A DNA stretch of 64,000 nt from Pararhizobium sp. (GCA_017794825.1 CP051237.1:4730501-4794500); one strand, 5' to 3'. Counted from the first letter of the stretch, positions 34,195 through 43,319 are shown. A program made the numbers and translations. Notes: generated from the sequence alone by a model not told the origin.

Positions 34195-35175
34195 TCAATT
34201 CTCCTCGAGAGGCGCCAGCGGAGCCGGCAGCGACAGCAGGTCTTTGCCCTGCGCAAGGGCGCCGAGCACATGGGCGTGCTTGATGTAGAGCTGGGCGTCG
34301 GCCTCCGCGGAAAAACCGATGCCGCCATGTATCTGGATGCCGAGACGTGCGTTACTCAGTGCGATCTTCGGAGCAAGACGGACGAGGGCTGCAATCTGAA
34401 ACGCCGCGTCTTCGCGCCTGTCCCGCAAGGCTATCGCAGCCATATCAAGTTGCGCAGACAGCATGTCCACCCCGATCGCCATGTTGGCGCAATGGTGCTT
34501 GATCGCCTGGAAGCTCCCGATAGGGCGGCCGAACTGCTCGCGGATCCCGGCATAGTCAACTGCGAGGTCACGTGCGCCAGTCGCCACGCCGAGAAGTTGC
34601 GCGCAAGTCAGCAACGTTGCGATAAGGTTCAGGTCTTCGCCGGCCGGCGCATTGTTGGATACAGCTGCAGGCGTCGTCGCGCGTGCAACAGGACGACCAT
34701 GTCCCATGGCGGTTTGCGGTATGATATCTGCTTCCGCGAGATCAACGAGGCGAATCCCGTCCGCGCGCCGCAGTATCGCCTGCGCGGCTCCGTCCGGTTC
34801 GAAGAGAAGCATGCCCGCGCCTGTTTCTGTTCCTGCGCAGACCTTGATCTCACCGGTTCCGATGGCGTTCGCAAGGTCATCGCGGCCGGTGGCGAGCGCG
34901 ATGCGCAATCCAATTGCAGCGGCCATCGAGGACGGGCTTACAAGGTGACGGCCGAATGCTGCGTGCAGCAGCGCCTCTTCGACGACGGAAAATCCCGCGC
35001 CATCCTGAGTGTCCGGCAGGGCCAGCACAAATGCGCCGAATTCGACCAGAGGCGTCATTGAATCGCAGGCGTTCGAATCGCGCAGGCGCGACTGCGGATA
35101 GTTCCGCCCAAGCATGATTTTGGCCGCATCGAGTATCTGGCGCTGGTCGTCGCTGATCGTCAGGTCAAAGGTCAC
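34195..35175 (-). CDS. Acyl-CoA dehydrogenase, small subunit of a probable heteromeric pair
   Basis: A 326-residue degenerate acyl-CoA dehydrogenase. It keeps IREQFGRPIGSFQAIKH for flavin contact and the C-terminal QIHGGIGFSAEADAQLY, but the middle domain is poorly conserved. The start overlaps the stop of the large-subunit gene by 4 bases (ATGA). This arrangement repeats that of 19348/20523 and 36539/37640 and supports an alpha2beta2 complex. The substrate is unknown; a bulky CoA ester is typical of such pairs. Confidence 0.88.
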   Translation of the reverse strand: MTFDLTISDDQRQILDAAKIMLGRNYPQSRLRDSNACDSMTPLVEFGAFVLALPDTQDGAGFSVVEEALLHAAFGRHLVSPSSMAAAIGLRIALATGRDDLANAIGTGEIKVCAGTETGAGMLLFEPDGAAQAILRRADGIRLVDLAEADIIPQTAMGHGRPVARATTPAAVSNNAPAGEDLNLIATLLTCAQLLGVATGARDLAVDYAGIREQFGRPIGSFQAIKHHCANMAIGVDMLSAQLDMAAIALRDRREDAAFQIAALVRLAPKIALSNARLGIQIHGGIGFSAEADAQLYIKHAHVLGALAQGKDLLSLPAPLAPLEEN

Positions 35176-36302
35176 GGGCGCGCCTCCCTCGGCAGGCCCA
35201 GGATGCGTTCGGCTATGATATTGCGCTGGATCTCGGCTGTGCCGCCAGCGATGGTTTCGCTGTAGCTTTCCATGTAGTCGTGTGTCCAGCGGCCGGCAAC
35301 CAAGGCTTCGGGTCCGAGGATATCGATGGCTGCGCGGTGGATTTTCTGGCTTAGTTCAGCGAAGACCAGGCGCATCATGGACCCGTCGAAGGGGGTTTCC
35401 GGCTCGCGTAGGAGCGTGCGATAGGTCATCGCGCGCAATGCTGCGGCTTCGGCCCTCAGATCAGCAAGCAGGTGCGCCGTCGCGGTCCCAGTAGCCGGTT
35501 CGGCCAGGGTGATAAGGTCTTCAACCTTGACTGAAAGTTCAAGTTGCAGAGCGATCGCCGCCGTGCGTCGCTCGAAGCCGAGCGTCGTCATAGCGACGTT
35601 CCAACCGTCGTTGACCTTGCCGACCACGTCCGAAAGCGGTATCCGAACGTCGTCGTAGAAGATTTCTGCAAAATGGCTGACGCCCGCCATATTGCGGATA
35701 GGGCGGACGGTAATGCCAGGCAGAGACATGTCGCAGATCACCCAACTGAGCCCTCGATGGCGCTGCGAGCCCTGTTCGGTGCGGATTAGCAGTTCCTGGT
35801 AATCCGCGATGTCGGCGTAGCTCGACCAGATCTTCTGCCCATTGACCACCAGGTGCTCGCCGTCGACCTTGCCGACTGTCGCAAGCGAGGCGAGATCCGA
35901 GCCCGATCCGGGTTCGGAGAAGCCCTGACACCAGATCGATCGCCCTTCGAGGATGCGCGACAGGTGAAACGCCTTCTGTTCGTCCGTTCCGCAGGCGATC
36001 AGCGTCGGGCCGGCATGGTTGAGCGCCACGAACGTGCAGTCGAGAGCAGAGGGCGCCCGCGCCCGCACGTATTCCTCATACCAGATGATCAGCCGTGCCG
36101 CCGATAGCCCCCTGCCGCCATGAGCCTCAGGCCAGGCGAGTCCAGACCAGCCGCCGGAATGGCAGCGCGCAACCCAGTCGGTGGCGTATTTCCGCGCGGG
36201 CTGGCCTTCGTGCGGCGCGTCGGATGCCGGAACGTTCTCCGCGAGCCATACGCGCGCGCTTTCGCGGAATATCAGGTCATCGGCTGTCGGATCGAGCTGC
36301 AT
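35172..36302 (-). CDS. Acyl-CoA dehydrogenase, large subunit of a probable heteromeric pair
   Basis: A 376-residue acyl-CoA dehydrogenase with WCQGFSEPGSGSDLASL, VVNGQKIWSSYA and the C-terminal GGTAEIQRNIIAERILGLPR of PimC/FadE-type large subunits. It is the first gene of the minus-strand operon. It is divergent from another dehydrogenase pair starting at 36539. The 236-base gap between them holds two copies of the TCCCAT-N3 operator-like motif, so both operons are probably controlled together. Confidence 0.9.
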   Translation of the reverse strand: MQLDPTADDLIFRESARVWLAENVPASDAPHEGQPARKYATDWVARCHSGGWSGLAWPEAHGGRGLSAARLIIWYEEYVRARAPSALDCTFVALNHAGPTLIACGTDEQKAFHLSRILEGRSIWCQGFSEPGSGSDLASLATVGKVDGEHLVVNGQKIWSSYADIADYQELLIRTEQGSQRHRGLSWVICDMSLPGITVRPIRNMAGVSHFAEIFYDDVRIPLSDVVGKVNDGWNVAMTTLGFERRTAAIALQLELSVKVEDLITLAEPATGTATAHLLADLRAEAAALRAMTYRTLLREPETPFDGSMMRLVFAELSQKIHRAAIDILGPEALVAGRWTHDYMESYSETIAGGTAEIQRNIIAERILGLPREARP

Positions 36303-36349
36303 GAGGTCAAAGTCCGCGCATCATCTCTGACGTGCGCTTGCAGCATATA

Positions 36350-36364
36350 TCCCATATATTGGTA
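36350..36364. promoter_or_regulatory. Operator-like TCCCAT-N3-TTGGTA site
   Basis: TCCCATATATTGGTA is a degenerate copy of the perfect palindrome at 36513, located 48 bases upstream of the 36302 start codon. Confidence 0.45.
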
Positions 36365-36512
36365 CAAAATATTTCCATTATCCAACTTCCTCCCTGCTGG
36401 ATTACGGTACCTGTTGAGCAAATAGAGCCGCTTTTTGCGTAATAGTCAACATATTCATGCTTGACAGCTTGAGAACTCGTCTGCATGGTCGAGAAGGAGT
36501 ATGGGAAACTTG

Positions 36513-36527
36513 TCCCATATAATGGGA
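36513..36527. promoter_or_regulatory. Perfect palindromic operator TCCCAT-ATA-ATGGGA
   Basis: The two 6-base arms match exactly around a 3-base spacer. The right arm overlaps the GGGAGA that serves as ribosome-binding site for the 36539 gene, so a bound protein would block expression. Confidence 0.6.
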
Positions 36528-36538
36528 GACAATACGGG

Positions 36539-37636
36539 ATGGATTTCAACTGGACCCACCAGGATTCAGCGTACCGGCAGCGCATTAGGGACTTCCTGCA
36601 GAGCGAGCTGCCTGCGAACTGGGCGGATATCGCGCGGTTTGGTCCCGGGTCGGAGGAACAGACCGAATTCAGTCTCCAGTTCTGTCCGAAACTTGCCGAC
36701 GCCGGTTTGCTTATCCCGCACTGGCCGGAACAATGGGGAGGCGCTGCGCGGCCTCCCTGGGAGCATTTCATACTCGGTGAAGAGATGTGGCGGGTCGGAG
36801 AGTTCGGTTCTGACGAGCAAAAGAGGCAGTACATTCCCGAGATGGCATCGGGAAAGGCCATCTGGTGCCAAGGTTTTTCTGAGCCCAACGCCGGGTCGGA
36901 TCTCGCTTCCCTGCGCACGCGTGCTGTGCGTGAAGGCGATAACTACGTCATCAACGGGCAGAAGATATGGACCTCCTATGCTGCGCTAGCCGGGCAGTGT
37001 TTTTTGCTGGCGCAGACCGACGGTCCCGATGGAGGCAGGTCCGGCATCGCTATATTCCTCGTGCCGATGGACACCCCAGGCATCGAGGTTCGAGCCATTC
37101 CCAGTCTTATCGGGCACGGCGACATCCACGAAGTCTTCTTCACCGACGTGTGCGTGCCTGCGTCCAGCCGCCTTGGAGAAGAGGGCGAGGGCTGGAATAT
37201 CATTTCGTATGCGCTTGCGAACGAACGCGTCGGCATTCCCCGCTACGAGATGGGAACGGCTGAACTGGACCGGATGGTCGCGGAGCTCAAGTCGCGCGGG
37301 TCCTTTTCCGACTCCGTTGTTCGCGCGCGCGCCGCCGAGGCCGCGGCGGCCTGTGAGGCAGCTCGCCTTCTGGTCTACCGCGTGGTCGATGGCCGGGCGA
37401 GAAACGTCCCTCCCGCTAACGAGGCCAATCTGGCGCGTTACGCGGTCGTGACCGCCGAGCATCTGGTGACAGATTTTGGCATGGATTTCCTGCCTGACAG
37501 CTTTTCGGAGCGGTCGCATTTGTCATTTCTGTCCCATCACGAACGCGCCATTGTCACCGGCATTGCGGCCGGCGCGGCGGAAATTCAGCTTAACCTTGTG
37601 GCTCGGCGCGAGCTTGACCTGCCGAGGGGGAGCTAG
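36539..37636 (+). CDS. Acyl-CoA dehydrogenase large subunit with internal deletion
   Basis: A 365-residue acyl-CoA dehydrogenase with WCQGFSEPNAGSDLASL and KIWTSYAALAGQ. Compared with its paralogues at 19348 and 35172 it lacks about 18 residues between GEEMWRVGE and FGSDEQKRQ, a helix that normally lines the substrate and flavin pocket. The frame is kept. The C-terminus ends GAAEIQLNLVARRELDLPR instead of the common GTSEIQRNIIAERVLGLPR. The ATG at 36539 was chosen because the operator and a GGGAGA site lie just upstream. It may be a catalytically impaired or specialised partner. Confidence 0.85.
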   Translation: MDFNWTHQDSAYRQRIRDFLQSELPANWADIARFGPGSEEQTEFSLQFCPKLADAGLLIPHWPEQWGGAARPPWEHFILGEEMWRVGEFGSDEQKRQYIPEMASGKAIWCQGFSEPNAGSDLASLRTRAVREGDNYVINGQKIWTSYAALAGQCFLLAQTDGPDGGRSGIAIFLVPMDTPGIEVRAIPSLIGHGDIHEVFFTDVCVPASSRLGEEGEGWNIISYALANERVGIPRYEMGTAELDRMVAELKSRGSFSDSVVRARAAEAAAACEAARLLVYRVVDGRARNVPPANEANLARYAVVTAEHLVTDFGMDFLPDSFSERSHLSFLSHHERAIVTGIAAGAAEIQLNLVARRELDLPRGS

Positions 37637-37639
37637 CTG

Positions 37640-38560
37640 ATGCGTCTCGACTACAATGAGGACCAGACGACATTCCTGACATTCCTCGGGCAGATGCTCG
37701 CATCCTCCGAAGCCGAATTCCGCGCCGCGGAAGACTGGGGCCGATACGAATATGGAGCCGCGCTGGATGCGCGTCTGGAGGAAAACGGATTCTTCGACGC
37801 CGCGGCGGAGGAGGAGCTCGGAACAGTCGCTGCTGCCGCCATGACGTACGAGGTGGCGCAGAAGCCTGTCGCGATTGAATGTGGCGCATCCTCCCTCCTT
37901 CGTCCTTTCCTCGGACGCGAGGCGCCGCGTCCCCTGGCCGTCGTGTTGGACGATGCGCCAGGGGCTATTCGTTACCTGCCCGTTGCGCGGACCCTGATCT
38001 CGGTCTCCGATAAGACCGTCCGCGTGGCCGAACTCACCGAAGGCTCAGTAAGCGAGGTGGAGAGCCTATACGCCTATCCGATGGGAACGGTCGATCGGAA
38101 GGCGCTGAGCTGGAGCGAGCTCGACGTGGCGTCTGATCGCGTGCGCGTCCTGTGGCGGGTGGCGACGGCGGCGGAACTGGCCGGGGTACTGAAAGGCGCG
38201 CTCGAATCGGTGCTTGCCTATGTTCGCGAGCGGCAGCAGTTCGGACGCCCCCTTGGCAGTTTCCAGGCCGTGCAGCACCGGCTGTCGATCAATGCAATCG
38301 AGATTGAGGCTTCACGAATGCTGCTGCTCAAGGCAGCGCAGAGCCTGAGCGCGGAGGATGCCGCGCTGGCGCTTGGATACGTGCAGAAAATTGCAAGTCG
38401 CGTGGGATATGATTTTCATCAATTCATGGGCGCGATGGGTCTGACGCTGGAGCATCCGCTTCATCGCTGGACGTATCGTGCGCGTCTTCTTCGCGCCGAT
38501 CAAGGTGGATCGTCGTCGGCCAGCCTGGCATATGCAAGCGAGAGATGGGGTGCGCCATGA
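37640..38560 (+). CDS. Acyl-CoA dehydrogenase, small subunit of a probable heteromeric pair
   Basis: A 306-residue degenerate acyl-CoA dehydrogenase, the shortest of the family here. Key remnants are VRERQQFGRPLGSFQAVQH and QFMGAMGLTLEHPLHRW, the latter with Met-Gly in place of His-Gly-Gly. It starts 3 bases after the stop of the 36539 gene and overlaps the next hydratase gene by 4 bases. It most likely partners the upstream product. Confidence 0.86.
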   Translation: MRLDYNEDQTTFLTFLGQMLASSEAEFRAAEDWGRYEYGAALDARLEENGFFDAAAEEELGTVAAAAMTYEVAQKPVAIECGASSLLRPFLGREAPRPLAVVLDDAPGAIRYLPVARTLISVSDKTVRVAELTEGSVSEVESLYAYPMGTVDRKALSWSELDVASDRVRVLWRVATAAELAGVLKGALESVLAYVRERQQFGRPLGSFQAVQHRLSINAIEIEASRMLLLKAAQSLSAEDAALALGYVQKIASRVGYDFHQFMGAMGLTLEHPLHRWTYRARLLRADQGGSSSASLAYASERWGAP

Positions 38561-39351
38561 ACGCGCCGCCGGCCTTTGAAACGTTGTTGCTCAATCGCGA
38601 CGGGCGACGGCTGACCATCACGATGAATCGACCGGACGTGCTGAACGCGTTTGGCGCAACGATGCATCGCGAAATCGTCGACGCCCTGACCTTCGCTTCA
38701 TCCGACGAGGGATCGGACGTGATCGTAATTACCGGCGCAGGTCGGGCCTTTTCGGCAGGCGGCGACATTTCGAGGATGCAGCAATTCACGAAGAACCCGG
38801 ACGAGTTCGATCGCGAGGCCAAAGACGCCAAGCGGCTCGTCTTCACGTTGCTCGACATCGAGAAGCCCGTGATTGCCCGCATCAATGGCCCTGCCGTAGG
38901 TCTTGGAGCGACCATTGCCCTGTTCTGCGACGTCACTTTCGCATCGGAGAATGCGCGCATAGGCGATCCGCATGTGTCGATCGGACTGGTGGCGGGCGAC
39001 GGAGGTGCGATCATCTGGCCGCAGCTCGTCGGCTTCCACCGGGCGAAGGAATATCTGATGACCGGCGAAATTCTTTCCGCCGCGAGGGCGGCGGAGATCG
39101 GTCTGGTCAATCATGTTCTCCCGGAAGGTGAGCTGGACGCGGCCGTGGACGCATTCTGCGCCAGATTGTTGGAGGGAGCGACCAGGGCCATCCGCTGGAC
39201 CAAGGTCACGATGAATATCGAACTCAAACGGCTCGCCCACACCCTGATGGATCCAGGCATCGCCTACGAGGCGTTGTCCGTTCGCTCCGAAGAACACCGC
39301 AAGCGGGTCGAGGCGTTTGCAAAGCGCGCGGCCGAGAAGAAAAAGTCATGA
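38557..39351 (+). CDS. Enoyl-CoA hydratase/isomerase family protein
   Basis: A 264-residue crotonase-fold protein. The oxyanion region is FSAGGDISRMQQF. The first hydratase glutamate is absent (GPAVGLGATIALFCD), while the second loop reads DPHVSIGLVAGDGG. That pattern occurs in a broad crotonase subgroup whose reactions differ from simple hydration. The ATG at 38557 overlaps the preceding stop codon (ATGA), and the gene overlaps the following ligase by 4 bases. A longer start at 38545 is possible but less well placed. Confidence 0.87.
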   Translation: MNAPPAFETLLLNRDGRRLTITMNRPDVLNAFGATMHREIVDALTFASSDEGSDVIVITGAGRAFSAGGDISRMQQFTKNPDEFDREAKDAKRLVFTLLDIEKPVIARINGPAVGLGATIALFCDVTFASENARIGDPHVSIGLVAGDGGAIIWPQLVGFHRAKEYLMTGEILSAARAAEIGLVNHVLPEGELDAAVDAFCARLLEGATRAIRWTKVTMNIELKRLAHTLMDPGIAYEALSVRSEEHRKRVEAFAKRAAEKKKS

Positions 39352-40973
39352 GCTGCGCCGCAAACGCATTGTCCGCGCGCCTGGCGGACCTCAAGGCCAG
39401 CGGACGACACAGGGCTGAAGCGCGCTCGGGTCTTGGCGCGATCGCTCTGGCTCTGACGGCCGAAGATCCGGATCGCGTGGTCGTAACGGATAGTCAGCGG
39501 AGCCTGACGCGCGCCGAGATGGTTCATTTGGCGCGTCGGCTCGGCGGCGCATTGATCGCTCGTGGCGTCGCCCCCGGCGCATCCATTGCCTTCCAGCTGC
39601 CGAACTGGTGGGAGGCGACGGTGGTTAATATGGCTGCGGCGCTCTTCGGTTACAGGATTGTTCCAATTTTGCCGATCTACCGCTCGGCCGAATTGGGCGC
39701 GATCCTGCCTGCCTGCAAAGTGGAGGCGATCTTCGTTCCTCCCACCGATCATCGGGTTGACTACCGCGCGATGGTCGCGGCCTTGCCAGATGCGCCGGCG
39801 CACGTGGTCACGGTGCGTGGCGATACAAGCAAGCATGATGCTTTCGATAGGCTGATTGAGCACGAACCGGCGGATCCACTCCTGCCGCCGTGCACGGACG
39901 CAAAAATGATCATCTTCACGTCCGGCAGCACCGGACGGCCTAAGGGAGTGATTCACACACATGCTTCCATGGACGCCGTCATTCGCCGCACCGCTGAATT
40001 CTGGAAGCTCGGTGAAGATGACGTCATGTACGTCGCCTCGCCGATAGGACATATCGGCGGCTCGATTTACGCATTCGAATTTCCCTGGATCGCCGGCTGC
40101 CGGACGATCCTGGAAGACAAATGGAATGCGACGCGCGCCGTAAGCCGCATCGATGCAGAGAAAGCCACATTCATGGCAGGCGCCACGCCTTTCCTGCGCG
40201 ACCTGCTGGATGCGGCTGGCGCCGCTAATACATCCTTGCCGTCGCTCAAGCGGTTCATATGCGGCGGAGCAAGCGTTCCGCCGGAATTGATCCGGCGGGC
40301 GCTAAAGGCGTTTCCTTCCGCCATCGTGTCACGCGCCTACGGTTCGACTGAGGCCCCGCTGGCATGCCCCGGAATCCGGGATCGCGAAGAGGCCATCGCC
40401 CATGCCGATACGGACGGCGCCATGGCCGTGGAATTGCGGTTGCTGGGCCCTGATAACAAGCCGGTGTCGCCCGGCGTCGAAGGAGAGATCGCGGTGCGTG
40501 GCCCGCAGATGTTCATCGGTTATCTGGACGCTCGGGACGACGTCGGCTGTTTTACCGAAGAGGGTTTCTTCGTGATGGGCGATCTCGGGCGTCTGGTTGA
40601 CGACCGCTACATTGTAATCACTGGGCGCACCAAGGACATCATCATCCGCAAGGGCGAGAACATCAGCCCCCTGGAGATCGAGAACGCGCTGCTCCGGCAT
40701 CCGGCGGTCAGTCATGTGTCGATCGTCGGCGCGCCGGACCAAGAACGGGGGGAGATGGTGGTGGCCTTCATCGTGCCCGTCGCCGGGCGGATCTTCGAAT
40801 TCGACGACATGACAGCGCACCTGGAGGCGGAAGGCTTCGCGCGCCAGAAATTTCCGGAACGGATGGAGATTGTCGACGCCTTACCGACCAACTCGGTGGG
40901 CAAGGTGCAGAAACCTGAGTTGCGGCGCATTGCGGCGGATCTGGTCTCCGGAAAGGCGTGCGTGGCTCCTTAG
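39348..40973 (+). CDS. AMP-forming acyl-CoA ligase
   Basis: A 541-residue ANL-family ligase with FTSGSTGRPKGVIHTH, the adenylate motif AYGSTEAP, GDLGRLVDDRY, TGRTKDIIIRKGENIS and the catalytic lysine in NSVGKVQK. It resembles the 16932 ligase, including the shared IIIRKGENIS segment. It ends the 36539 operon of dehydrogenase pair, hydratase and ligase, which together could start degradation of an imported acid. The substrate is unknown. Confidence 0.92.
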   Translation: MSCAANALSARLADLKASGRHRAEARSGLGAIALALTAEDPDRVVVTDSQRSLTRAEMVHLARRLGGALIARGVAPGASIAFQLPNWWEATVVNMAAALFGYRIVPILPIYRSAELGAILPACKVEAIFVPPTDHRVDYRAMVAALPDAPAHVVTVRGDTSKHDAFDRLIEHEPADPLLPPCTDAKMIIFTSGSTGRPKGVIHTHASMDAVIRRTAEFWKLGEDDVMYVASPIGHIGGSIYAFEFPWIAGCRTILEDKWNATRAVSRIDAEKATFMAGATPFLRDLLDAAGAANTSLPSLKRFICGGASVPPELIRRALKAFPSAIVSRAYGSTEAPLACPGIRDREEAIAHADTDGAMAVELRLLGPDNKPVSPGVEGEIAVRGPQMFIGYLDARDDVGCFTEEGFFVMGDLGRLVDDRYIVITGRTKDIIIRKGENISPLEIENALLRHPAVSHVSIVGAPDQERGEMVVAFIVPVAGRIFEFDDMTAHLEAEGFARQKFPERMEIVDALPTNSVGKVQKPELRRIAADLVSGKACVAP

Positions 40974-41083
40974 CGAAAAGTATTTTCCCCACCGCCCCGA
41001 GGGTCGTGAGGCGGGGGGACCGAATGCGCTTCGGCGACCGGACTTTATGACAATCACGACCCGTCAAAATGGGAGGATTGTAA

Positions 41084-42109
41084 ATGCAAAAGTGGAAAGC
41101 AACGAGTCTGGCGATCGCAGGCGTCGTGATTGCCGGCGTTGCGTCGGCCAATGATCTCGCAAAGCCGGAAGTCATCACCCGTTTCGATCAGGGTATCGAA
41201 GGCCTGATCGCGGCGCCTGACGGAAATCTGTATACGACGACGTTCATGGGCAACGAATTGTATAAGGTCGGGCCCGATGGCGCCAAGACTATGGTAGCGG
41301 ATCTGAGCGAGGCCTACGGACGGGACGGCGGTATCACTGTCGGCATCGCATTCGATGGCGATGACACGATCTACATCGCCCATACAGCGGATTCCGCCGT
41401 TCGACCGCTCCTGCAGCATGTCGGCGAAAAGTTGGATCTGACCTGCCGCGACGCTTCCGTCACCGAAACCGGTCTGTACGCATATTCGCTGTCCAGCGGC
41501 AGTGTTGAACCGGTTGTGACAAAGGCGGATGGCTATGGCTTCTGCTTCCCGGACGATCCGGTCGTGGCTCCGGACGGTTCGGTCTACCTGTCCGATCTGC
41601 GTCTGCCGGGTATCTGGAAGATCGATCCCGAAGCGAAGAAAGCGGAGTTGTGGTCGGCGCACGACTTGTTGTGGCCCGGCGATCGCCCTTCAACCGGCGC
41701 CAACTCCGGGCCGAACGGCCTCGCCATCTCGGCCGATGGTTCGGTACTGTTGGCGGTTACTTCCGGAGACCCAATGCTTTTGAAATTTCCAATCCAGGAG
41801 GATGGTTCGGCCGGCGATCCGACAATCGTCGCCGCCGGCATGGGTTTCCTGGATGGCCTGGAGGTTGACGACGCCGGAAATTACTATCTGACAGAAGGCG
41901 GCCACCTGCGTCAGGAGATATGGAAAATCAGCCCGAACGGACACGATCGTGAACTGATCGCCAACAACCGTACGGCTCCGATCAATACCTCCGCCAGCAT
42001 GGCTTTCTGGAATGACAAGCTCTGTGTCGCGAATCTTGGCGTGTTCGAAGTGACTGCGCCGGAGGACCGATATTCGCTCGTCTGCTTCAGCGATCTCCCG
42101 CAATTCTGA
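41084..42109 (+). CDS. Secreted SMP-30-like beta-propeller protein
   Basis: A 341-residue protein with a 21-23 residue signal peptide ending near SANDLAK. The mature part has repeated propeller blades of the type APDGNLYTTTF, APDGSVYLSDL and SADGSVLLAV, plus NSGPNGLAIS, as in SMP-30/gluconolactonase-like and strictosidine-synthase-like folds. Three cysteines (LTCRD, GFCFP, LCVAN) may form disulfides in the periplasm. GGGAGGA precedes the ATG. It stands alone, followed by a hairpin. A periplasmic lactonase or binding role is possible but unproven. Confidence 0.85.
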   Translation: MQKWKATSLAIAGVVIAGVASANDLAKPEVITRFDQGIEGLIAAPDGNLYTTTFMGNELYKVGPDGAKTMVADLSEAYGRDGGITVGIAFDGDDTIYIAHTADSAVRPLLQHVGEKLDLTCRDASVTETGLYAYSLSSGSVEPVVTKADGYGFCFPDDPVVAPDGSVYLSDLRLPGIWKIDPEAKKAELWSAHDLLWPGDRPSTGANSGPNGLAISADGSVLLAVTSGDPMLLKFPIQEDGSAGDPTIVAAGMGFLDGLEVDDAGNYYLTEGGHLRQEIWKISPNGHDRELIANNRTAPINTSASMAFWNDKLCVANLGVFEVTAPEDRYSLVCFSDLPQF

Positions 42110-42120
42110 CGGATAATTTC

Positions 42121-42139
42121 GCTCCGGCAGAGCCGGAGC
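42121..42139 (+). terminator. Probable terminator hairpin
   Basis: GCTCCGGC and GCCGGAGC form a perfect 8-bp stem with a 3-base loop, 11 bases after the stop at 42109, followed by GTATTT. The T run is short, so strength is uncertain. Confidence 0.55.
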
Positions 42140-42144
42140 GTATT

Positions 42145-42159
42145 TCCCATATTATGAGC
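42145..42159. promoter_or_regulatory. Operator-like TCCCAT-ATT-ATGAGC site
   Basis: It matches the 36513 palindrome in 12 of 15 positions and lies about 135 bases before the 42293 operon. Confidence 0.45.
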
Positions 42160-42261
42160 CAAGATTAGAGTCGAACTACAAAAACCTGAGGTGACATGAC
42201 AAACTTACCTTATATTCTGCGAATATCTGGTCTAAACTACAGAGCTGGCGCACCCGTGTTG

Positions 42262-42276
42262 TCCTGCAATATGGGA
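42262..42276. promoter_or_regulatory. Degenerate operator-like site ending in ATGGGA
   Basis: TCC-N6-AATGGGA-type spacing is partly kept here (TCCTGCAATATGGGA). It sits just upstream of the ribosome-binding site of the NMO-like gene and matches the 36513 site at 10 of 15 positions. Confidence 0.35.
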
Positions 42277-42292
42277 ATAATTATCGGGAGGA

Positions 42293-43297
42293 ATGTGCGT
42301 CTTGGCCGGCTTTGATTCCATGTTCGGCGGTATGCGCCTTCCCTTGATCTGCGCTCCGATGTTCTTGGTCGGCTATCCTGAACTGGTCCTCGCCGCTTGC
42401 AAGGAAAACGTGGCGGCGGCCTGTGCCTCCGCTTCTGCAAGAACGCCGTCTGAGTATGCCGACTGGCTCGACCGACTGGACGAGGATCTGGCGGATTTCC
42501 GTAGGACAACCGGCAAGCCGACAGGTCCATGGGCCGCTAATATCAGTCTGCGACCGGGCAAGTCCGGAGCGGCAGAACGCTTCGAACAGGAAGTCGAGAT
42601 CTGCAGGCAACGCAACGTATCGCTGATGATCACCATCAATGGCGCGCCGGACGAGATCGTGCAGGAGGTCCACGGCTGGGGCGGCAAGATCTTTCACGAC
42701 GTCACGAGCATCCGCCATGCCGAGAAGGCCGCAGAGGCCGGCGTGGACGGAATGATACTCATCTGTTCGGGCGGCGGCGGACATTCGGGTCGGATGAATC
42801 CGTTCGTCTTTGTGCAGGCGGTTCGTGAGTTTTTCGATGGTGTGATCGTGTTGGCAGGGGGAATTGGAACCGGCGCACAAATGCGCGCGGCCAGACGCCT
42901 CGGCGCGGACCTCGTCTATATGGGAACCAGGTTCATTGCGACACAGGAAGCCGGCGCGGCTGCTGAATACAAGCAGATGATCGTAGATTCGCGCGCCGAA
43001 GAGCTCGTATTCACGCCTTTCTTCACTCACGGGATACCAGCAAACATGCTGGCCCGTTCCATTGCCCGCGTTGGATACGACCCGCGCGCGCTGCCCCGTC
43101 TTGAGGAAGAGGCGCCGCGCGAAAATGCAAGGGCCTGGCGGGATGTCTGGGCAGCTGGACAGGGCATCGAACTCATCCGCGACCTGCCCACAGTCGCGGA
43201 ACTCATTGACAGGCTGGAAACGGAGTATCTCGGCGAACCGCGCCTGACGACGTGCGGAAGCGGTTATTCCGATCCGGCGAAAGCCATCGCTTCATAG
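42293..43297 (+). CDS. Nitronate monooxygenase-family flavoprotein (possibly IpdC-like acyl-CoA dehydrogenase)
   Basis: A 334-residue FMN-dependent TIM-barrel protein of the nitronate monooxygenase/2-nitropropane dioxygenase family. LPLICAPMFLVGYPELV opens the barrel, and GGGGHSGR and LAGGIGTGAQMRAARRLGADLVYMGTRF are the phosphate-binding loops. In steroid degradation the relative IpdC acts on a CoA thioester, and here the gene leads an operon of CoA-ester enzymes, so a similar role is plausible. The ATG at 42293 lies close to GGGAGGA; the TTG at 42302 would be better spaced. A paralogue followed by a hydratase is at 53809. Confidence 0.87.
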   Translation: MCVLAGFDSMFGGMRLPLICAPMFLVGYPELVLAACKENVAAACASASARTPSEYADWLDRLDEDLADFRRTTGKPTGPWAANISLRPGKSGAAERFEQEVEICRQRNVSLMITINGAPDEIVQEVHGWGGKIFHDVTSIRHAEKAAEAGVDGMILICSGGGGHSGRMNPFVFVQAVREFFDGVIVLAGGIGTGAQMRAARRLGADLVYMGTRFIATQEAGAAAEYKQMIVDSRAEELVFTPFFTHGIPANMLARSIARVGYDPRALPRLEEEAPRENARAWRDVWAAGQGIELIRDLPTVAELIDRLETEYLGEPRLTTCGSGYSDPAKAIAS

Positions 43298-43319
43298 GCC
43301 GCGATAATGGGAGGACGCC

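Noticed and set aside
40975..41020. GC-rich inverted repeat after the 39348 ligase gene as a terminator
   Set aside because: The stem contains a mismatch and a large loop and is not followed by a T run.
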